From Fidelibacterota bacterium (lineage in GTDB: Bacteria > Pseudomonadota > Alphaproteobacteria > Rhodospirillales > Rhodospirillaceae), in the NCBI GenBank assembly GCA_947475895.1, contig CANJMF010000002.1, forward strand, positions 1-64,000: a stretch of 64,000 nt of DNA. Reading direction: 5' to 3'. The notes beneath the pieces are model-generated. The model saw nothing but the letters and a program-made list of their open reading frames with translations, did no database searches and was not told the DNA's origin. The translations under genes and the position numbers were made by a program. Position 1 is the stretch's first letter, and each line of letters begins with the position of its first letter. Below are positions 59,564 to 64,000 of the stretch, piece by piece.

Positions 59564-61306
59564 CTAAGGATGCCTTAAGTCCCAATGCGTTGCCCGGATT
59601 GCCACTCTGGCGGAAATTGCCACAAGCCGGCCCGCGTTTTCAACGAAGTACCGCGTTTTAGGCGACCATCGCGTCGGTAGCGGCGAACGCACTACCTTGG
59701 TGCGAGCTTTCGCTAGACACGCGTTCGGCTTGTATCTGCGGTTCGGACTGGGTTTCGCCGGGGGCGTGGTGGCAGTTAGAGCCTGGGCGCGGTGGAAAAG
59801 CTCGGGCGACAGCAAGGGGTCTTCGTTGGCATCGGTGTTTCCTATGATCCCAATTGCGATCTTGAGCCCGGACGAGCCAAGGCGGCTTTGCATGCTATCC
59901 GCGCTGTGAAGGGCGGCATCGGCGCTGGCGAAGCGCGCGAAAATTCCGGTGCCGGTGTGCTTCACTTCGTGACCTTCGTTTTCCGCAAGAACGGTGCGTA
60001 CGATACCATTGTGCAAACCCATAGCCGCGTCCTTGGCGATGTCGTCGGCCTCGGTCTCGCCGTCCGTCCGCAATTCGGTGAGTAGATAGACCTCACGCAA
60101 CGGCATGGGGGCCGGCGGGGGCGCCGGTTCCGCATGGACATCCGGCGCAGCATGCGGGAACGGAACGCGCCAGGCCGCAAGCGCGGCGGAGACAACTGTA
60201 CCTACATCGGCGCGGCCCTGAAGATAGTGAGCCACAGCGACACGGCCGACGTTGATCAACGATTGATTGGCAACGGCGCCGACTTGTTCGGCGTAGTGGT
60301 CCATGAATGTGTCGATGGCCGGATCGCCGAGTTTGGCGTGATGCAAAACATCGCTGACCAGCGTCATGGTGGTGGCCGGTGTTTCGCGGGCGCTGGCCGA
60401 TAAGCCAGTCGCCGATCCGGCAAGAACCAGCGCAAGACCGCGGCGCGTGACAGGATCGTCCGGCAACTCGCGCAGGGCATTTTGAATCACATCGAGCGCG
60501 AAACGGCGCATGATCGTGCGCTCAAGTTCCTTGCGAGCCGCGACTTCGGCAGCGACAGCTTCCTCGGCTTGCTGCTTTTGCTCGATCGCATCGGCAGCAG
60601 CTTTTGCAGCGGCAGCTTTGGCGCGTTCTGCGGCAATTTTTGCGGCCTCGGCAGCGGCTTTTGCCTCGGTCGTCGAAAGTTCTGGCTTCGCCGGCTCGAC
60701 GGGTTGAGTGACGGCGGTGGGCGGCGAGGCTTGCTCGACCAATTCGGTCGGCGGTGCCATTTCTAGGTCACCGCGCTTCAATTTAAGGTCTTCCTGCGCA
60801 CGCGCCAGTTCACCGTTGGCGACGCGGTCGTGCTTCGGCTTAATCTTCGACTTCGGCAAGACAAGTTTTGCAGTATCCGCGTTTCCTCGCGATTGCTTCC
60901 ACAAGTCCGCCAGTAAACGGTGCAGTTGGAGGCGCGAACGAAATAATGAGAAGAAGAAGAACAGGAACATGATGACGTAGGCATACGTCAGCACGACCGT
61001 GTGATACGCGGCGGGGATGCCCATCCCCAGCACATCCATACGCCCAATCAGAAAATTGAAGACACCGATCATGAGCGTGGCGGCGGCCAGGCTGATGCCG
61101 CCGGCGACAATCACGCGAAAGAAGGTTTGTCCGGCGGTGAGGGGGGTACGCGTCTGATGGCGGCGGCCGAGAACGGTTGCTGCGACTTTTGCACGCAACG
61201 GCACTTTGGGCTGCCGCAGACGGCCTTGAAGGTCTTTCGCCTTGGGGCTGATGTAAGCGGTGACAAGTTCGGTATCGTTCACTTCAGGGAAGTAGGTCTC
61301 GCGCAT
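59564..61306 (-). CDS. Pseudo-cyclase paralogue, frameshifted at both ends
   Basis: Open frame of 580 residues. Architecture equals the neighbour: N-terminal domain, two helices (about 64-92 and 100-122), Ala/Glu-rich linker (long AEAAKIAAERAKAAAAKAAADA coil), helical domain, and a cyclase-like C-terminal domain lacking both metal aspartates (first reads LLTELRTDG, second KHTGTGIFARF, Asp replaced by Thr), so it should be inactive and may regulate its paralogue. Two single-base losses are evident: near 61405 (see the 5' piece) and in the C5 run opposite 59760-59764, after which the correct frame (GETQSEPQIQAERV...ATDAMVA) ends at 59658 while the open frame runs on in unlikely Arg-rich sequence. 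Confidence 0.75.
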   Translation of the reverse strand: MRETYFPEVNDTELVTAYISPKAKDLQGRLRQPKVPLRAKVAATVLGRRHQTRTPLTAGQTFFRVIVAGGISLAAATLMIGVFNFLIGRMDVLGMGIPAAYHTVVLTYAYVIMFLFFFFSLFRSRLQLHRLLADLWKQSRGNADTAKLVLPKSKIKPKHDRVANGELARAQEDLKLKRGDLEMAPPTELVEQASPPTAVTQPVEPAKPELSTTEAKAAAEAAKIAAERAKAAAAKAAADAIEQKQQAEEAVAAEVAARKELERTIMRRFALDVIQNALRELPDDPVTRRGLALVLAGSATGLSASARETPATTMTLVSDVLHHAKLGDPAIDTFMDHYAEQVGAVANQSLINVGRVAVAHYLQGRADVGTVVSAALAAWRVPFPHAAPDVHAEPAPPPAPMPLREVYLLTELRTDGETEADDIAKDAAMGLHNGIVRTVLAENEGHEVKHTGTGIFARFASADAALHSADSMQSRLGSSGLKIAIGIIGNTDANEDPLLSPELFHRAQALTATTPPAKPSPNRRYKPNACLAKARTKVVRSPLPTRWSPKTRYFVENAGRLVAISARVAIRATHWDLRHP

Positions 61307-61450
61307 GACCTTGGTCGGAAAGCCGGTCGCAATCTCCGTGGTCCGCGCGTCAAGGATCGCTTCCTGGCGTTCCTCGCTGGTATAGCGCGCATGCAGGGTC
61401 CAGCGCCGTGCTGGAGCGCATAAACTTCATATTGGGTAACAGCTAACATC
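61307..61450 (-). pseudogene. 5' piece of the pseudo-cyclase gene, out of frame
   Basis: From ATG 61450 the sequence reads MLAVTQYEVYALQHG; after a shift near 61405 it continues WTLHARYTSEERQEAILDAR...FPTKV directly into the open frame at 61306. The joined protein aligns with the neighbour (EVYYYQNGRWQLH / EVYALQHGRWTLH). Adding one C to GGCGC (giving GGCCGC) restores HGRW exactly. Confidence 0.7.
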
Positions 61451-61552
61451 GAGCGCTATTCCATCCCTTAAGTTCGCGCCCCACTCCCTTACGCGCTTAT
61501 TCCGCGTTTTTGTGTGTCCATAACGCACGCAACCGCTTGTCGGTTGCGGCGG

Positions 61553-61567
61553 TTAAGGAAATGTTAA
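61553..61567. promoter_or_regulatory. CtrA-type box
   Basis: TTAAGGAAATGTTAA is a perfect TTAA-N7-TTAA, 103 bp upstream of the pseudo-cyclase start and just beyond the rpmE terminator. If used, CtrA would time expression of the cyclase pair in the cell cycle. Confidence 0.5.
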
Positions 61568-61583
61568 GATGCTGCAAAAACAC

Positions 61584-61613
61584 AAAAAAGGCCACACCCT
61601 TGCGGATGTGGCC
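61584..61613 (-). terminator. Rho-independent terminator of rpmE
   Basis: On the minus strand GGCCACA pairs with TGTGGCC (7 bp, 10-nt loop) and is followed by six T, 34 bp after the rpmE stop. Confidence 0.88.
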
Positions 61614-61646
61614 ACAACCTATTGATTGTAAGAACCTAGGGTAGGA

Positions 61647-61871
61647 CTACTTGGTAGACCCGAAACCCTTAAAGCGCTTGTTGAACTTGGCGAGCTGGCC
61701 GCCCTGGTCATTCAAGCGATGAACGCCGGTCCAAGCCGGATGCGTCTTGGTGTCGATTTCCAGGCGCAGGGTGTCTCCGGCTTTGCCGTAAGTGCTGCGC
61801 GTCTTGTACTCGGTACCATCGGTCAGTTGGACCGTGATTTCATGGTAATCGGGATGGCCTGTCTTTTTCAT
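61647..61871 (-). CDS. rpmE: 50S ribosomal protein L31
   Basis: 74 residues: [49 protein letters not shown] and [12 protein letters not shown]. Normal L31 of the type with few cysteines: the zinc-binding CxxC pairs of E. coli L31 are absent, so it is the zinc-free alphaproteobacterial form, matching the zinc-free L36 here. L31 bridges the ribosomal subunits. Own promoter (61932-61960) and terminator; monocistronic. Confidence 0.95.
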   Translation of the reverse strand: MKKTGHPDYHEITVQLTDGTEYKTRSTYGKAGDTLRLEIDTKTHPAWTGVHRLNDQGGQLAKFNKRFKGFGSTK

Positions 61872-61931
61872 GTCGTGCCTCTAAAGCCGTCTGAAACGGC
61901 CAAATTCCTGGTTTTTCGCAAAGAAGGCGGG

Positions 61932-61960
61932 TGTATATCGGGTTCGGTGCCGGTCGGCAA
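61932..61960 (-). promoter_or_regulatory. rpmE promoter
   Basis: On the minus strand TTGCCG (61960-61955), 17-bp spacer, TATACA (61937-61932), GC-rich discriminator CCCGCC. It shares the 14-mer GATATACACCCGCC with the rpsU promoter and the TATACA box, 17-bp spacing and GC-rich discriminator with rpmJ. Confidence 0.6.
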
Positions 61961-61984
61961 GGGCCGCCGCGCGCCAAAGTGCCC

Positions 61985-63151
61985 CTAGCGTTGGTCTAAT
62001 TTCAGCTCTATCCGGCGGTTTTTCGCCCGCGAAGCGGGGTCGCTGCCAGGTTCAATGGGCTGATATTCGCCGAAACCGGCCGCCGCCAGGCGATCCGGGG
62101 CGACGCCCTGAGCAATGAGGAACTTCACGACGGCAATGGCCCGCGTGGTCGAAAGCTCCCAATTGGTCCGTGTGCCCGCGATGGGCACATTGTCCGTGTG
62201 ACCGTCCACGCGCAGAATCCAATGCACCTCGGGCGGAATATCCTTCGCCACGTCGAGCAGTGTGCGGGCGAGCTGGCTGAGCTGACGCTGGCCGTCGGCT
62301 CCAAGCTCGGCCGAGCCTGATGCAAAGAGGACTTCCGACTGGAAGACAAAGCGGTCGCCCACGATGGTGACGCCGGGGCGCGCGCCGAGAATGTCGCGCA
62401 GGCGGCCAAAGAACTCGGAACGATAGCGTTGCAGTTCCTGAACTTTTCCGGCGAGCGCGCGGTTCATGCGTTTGCCGAGATCGGAAATTTGCGCTTTCTG
62501 TTCGGCGGTCAGTTTGTCGGAGGCATCCAACGTCGCACTTAAGCGCTCTAACTCTTTCTGCAAATCCTGAAGCTGCTGATTCATGAGCGCGGCTTGCGCT
62601 TCGGATTCGATGCTGCGGCTTCGTTCACGCGCGATGTCGCCTTCGCTCCTGGCGACTTTGCTGCCGAGGTCGGTGACTTGTTTCTCCAAGCTGCCTTTGA
62701 GCACTTCCAGCGCTTTGATGTTTTGCTGGAGGAGTGCGAGGTCTTGAATCTGCTTGGCGATTTGTTCGCGATCTTTCGCCGTGGCGGCGGCCGCCGCGGT
62801 GGCTGTGTCCCTCAAAAGCGCGACTTCATTGCCGCGGGATTCGGATTCCGCCGTCTTCTCGGTGAGTTGTGTCGTCGGGGCCACGTTGGCGTCTTGCTGG
62901 GCTTGCAGATCGGTGGTCAGGCGGCCGACGGTGACTTCAAGTTCGGCGCGCGCTTTGCGTTCCAGGCCCAGCATGTCGCCCAGCTGGGCGAGGGCTTGGT
63001 CGCGCAGATTGAGCGCTTGGCCCAGGAAGTATTGCCCGAGCACGAAGACCAGCAGCAGGAAGATAACGATGATGAGCATGGTCGACAGGGCGTCGACCCA
63101 GCCGGGCCAAATGTCGACCGTGCGGCGCGTGCGGCGGGCGTAAGCGGCCAT
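61985..63151 (-). CDS. OmpA-domain, MotB-like peptidoglycan-binding protein
   Basis: 388 residues. One membrane helix near the N-terminus (about 23-45; TMLIIVIFLLLVFVLGQYFLG), a long coiled coil (about 50-245) and a C-terminal OmpA-like domain (about 265-388) with the peptidoglycan-contact motifs LRVDGHTDNVPI and NWELSTTRAIAVVKFLIAQG. Partner of the MotA/ExbB-like channel encoded just upstream on the same strand (6 bp apart). The pair resembles an ion-driven, cell-wall-anchored motor or envelope-tension complex, not the flagellar MotAB proper. Its N-terminus has no Asp inside the helix typical of MotB, except near DIWPGW-D (about 13-19). Confidence 0.88.
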   Translation of the reverse strand: MAAYARRTRRTVDIWPGWVDALSTMLIIVIFLLLVFVLGQYFLGQALNLRDQALAQLGDMLGLERKARAELEVTVGRLTTDLQAQQDANVAPTTQLTEKTAESESRGNEVALLRDTATAAAAATAKDREQIAKQIQDLALLQQNIKALEVLKGSLEKQVTDLGSKVARSEGDIARERSRSIESEAQAALMNQQLQDLQKELERLSATLDASDKLTAEQKAQISDLGKRMNRALAGKVQELQRYRSEFFGRLRDILGARPGVTIVGDRFVFQSEVLFASGSAELGADGQRQLSQLARTLLDVAKDIPPEVHWILRVDGHTDNVPIAGTRTNWELSTTRAIAVVKFLIAQGVAPDRLAAAGFGEYQPIEPGSDPASRAKNRRIELKLDQR

Positions 63152-63157
63152 GCCGCG

Positions 63158-64000
63158 CTACTCGTCGCCGTTGGCGGTGTCGCGCGCCGCCACGGACGCG
63201 ACGGTTTTTGCGAGCAACTTGATCTCATTGCGAATTTCACGAACCGTTTCGTCGCGCCCCGAGACAACGGCTGTCGTCAACCGTCCCATGGCTGCGTCGA
63301 TGTTGCGGATGTGTCCGCGCGTTGCGTCGTCGATGCCGCCGCTGCCGGCGTCCGGTCCGGTGAAGGCCGTCGTCATATCGCCGATGCTGCGAATCAAGGG
63401 GGCGAGATCGCGTTGGCTCTCGGCCATGCGCAGAAGGATTTGTTGTTCCGCGCGCATTTGATCGGCGAGGATGGAAAGCTTGTTGTTCAGCTCGGCCAGT
63501 TGATCGTTTCCGGCCACGCGGCTTTGCTCGCTGCGGGCCATGATGTTTTGCAGTTCCTGCAAACTTTCGGCGGTCTGTTCGAGCAATGCCTCGGTGTAGG
63601 CGGAAACACCTTGCTCACCGTCGCCGGGACCCGTGCCTGAAGACAGGCGGGTGAGACCCGACAACCATTCTTCGAGGTCGTTGAAGAACGCGTTCTGTGC
63701 TTGTCCGGCTTGAAGGTCGAGAAATCCAAGCGCCAAAGAACCAGCAAGCCCGAATAGCGAGCACGAGAAGGCCGTGCCCATGCTGGAGAGTGGTGCTTCC
63801 AAGCCCGTCTTGAGTTTGTTGAACATGGCTGCGATGTCTTCGCCGCTGGCCGTCAGATTGCGGATAACGTCGCCGACGGCACTGACCGTGCCCAGCAATC
63901 CCCAGAACGTTCCAAGCAAACCGAGGAAGATGCAAAGACCAGTGAAGTAGCGCGACAGATCGCGGCTTTCTTCGAGGCGGGCGGAAATGCCGTCAAGCAA
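63158..64000 (-). CDS. MotA/TolQ/ExbB-type proton channel protein (5' end beyond window)
   Basis: The visible 280 residues lack the true start, which lies past 64000. Two helices remain (about 20-45, GLCIFLGLLGTFWGLLGTVSAVG; and about 75-95, SSMGTAFSCSLFGLAGSLALGFLDL) with the family motif LGTFWGLLGTV and SSMGTAFSCSLFGLAGS, both conserved in MotA/ExbB channels. The C-terminal part is a long helix-rich tail. It is the upstream gene of a pair with the OmpA-like protein, forming an ion-driven complex. Confidence 0.85.
   Translation of the reverse strand: MLDGISARLEESRDLSRYFTGLCIFLGLLGTFWGLLGTVSAVGDVIRNLTASGEDIAAMFNKLKTGLEAPLSSMGTAFSCSLFGLAGSLALGFLDLQAGQAQNAFFNDLEEWLSGLTRLSSGTGPGDGEQGVSAYTEALLEQTAESLQELQNIMARSEQSRVAGNDQLAELNNKLSILADQMRAEQQILLRMAESQRDLAPLIRSIGDMTTAFTGPDAGSGGIDDATRGHIRNIDAAMGRLTTAVVSGRDETVREIRNEIKLLAKTVASVAARDTANGDE

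Noticed and set aside
63158-64000. Flagellar stator genes motA and motB
   Set aside because: The OmpA partner has a long coiled coil and lacks the usual MotB sequence; no other flagellar gene is in the window.

Overview
The window is a gene-dense, GC-rich chromosomal segment from an alphaproteobacterium. Diagnostic genes are gapR (DUF2312), trcR (DUF1013), two DUF465 proteins, DUF1192, DUF1244, a COQ9 protein, a split proton-translocating transhydrogenase (pntAA-pntAB-pntB) and a zinc-free type L36. The ribosomal and cell-cycle genes resemble Rhodospirillales/Micropepsales-type genomes, but the genus cannot be fixed from sequence alone. There are no insertion sequences, phage genes, tRNAs or CRISPR arrays.

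Layout. 1-10 kb: start of a TorF-type porin, an orphan TAXI-type receptor lipoprotein, small membrane proteins, an esterase, a family 2 glycosyltransferase, an RhlE-like DEAD-box helicase, a hydrolase-TerB-AGCS symporter cluster, and a secreted CbiX-like protein behind a Fur-type box. 10-20 kb: rpmJ, transporters (LysE, EamA), a pyk-yciI-DUF1761 operon, an N-formylglutamate amidohydrolase/DUF1244 pair, a YVTN beta-propeller and an orphan Tat-exported molybdopterin oxidoreductase. 20-33 kb: gapR, a 56-residue two-helix membrane protein, a TPR-sulfotransferase fusion, a long-chain acyl-CoA ligase, an M3 peptidase with a UbiB-type kinase, pntAA-pntAB-pntB and a triheme cytochrome c. 33-46 kb: a hybrid histidine kinase, an SPFH protein, an M1 aminopeptidase, a HlyD-ABC-permease exporter operon and kup. 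46-54 kb: rpsU with an apparent CTG start, def-coq9, purE-purK, a degenerate GGDEF protein, DUF465 genes, trcR and a quinone oxidoreductase. 54-64 kb: DUF2946 plus a TonB receptor, two paralogous membrane cyclase-like proteins (one catalytically degenerate and frameshifted), rpmE, and an OmpA/MotB-like plus MotA/ExbB-like pair running off the edge.

Most genes are core metabolism, envelope and cell-cycle functions rather than accessory islands. The most unusual signals are: a 96-bp element present twice (2603-2698 and, inverted, 57446-57541) with identical ends and a different 43-bp middle; the CTG start of rpsU; the active/pseudo-cyclase pair with two apparent 1-nt deletions and a CtrA-type box upstream; the Fur-type operator on the CbiX-like gene; and shared ribosomal-protein promoters with the same -10 hexamer.
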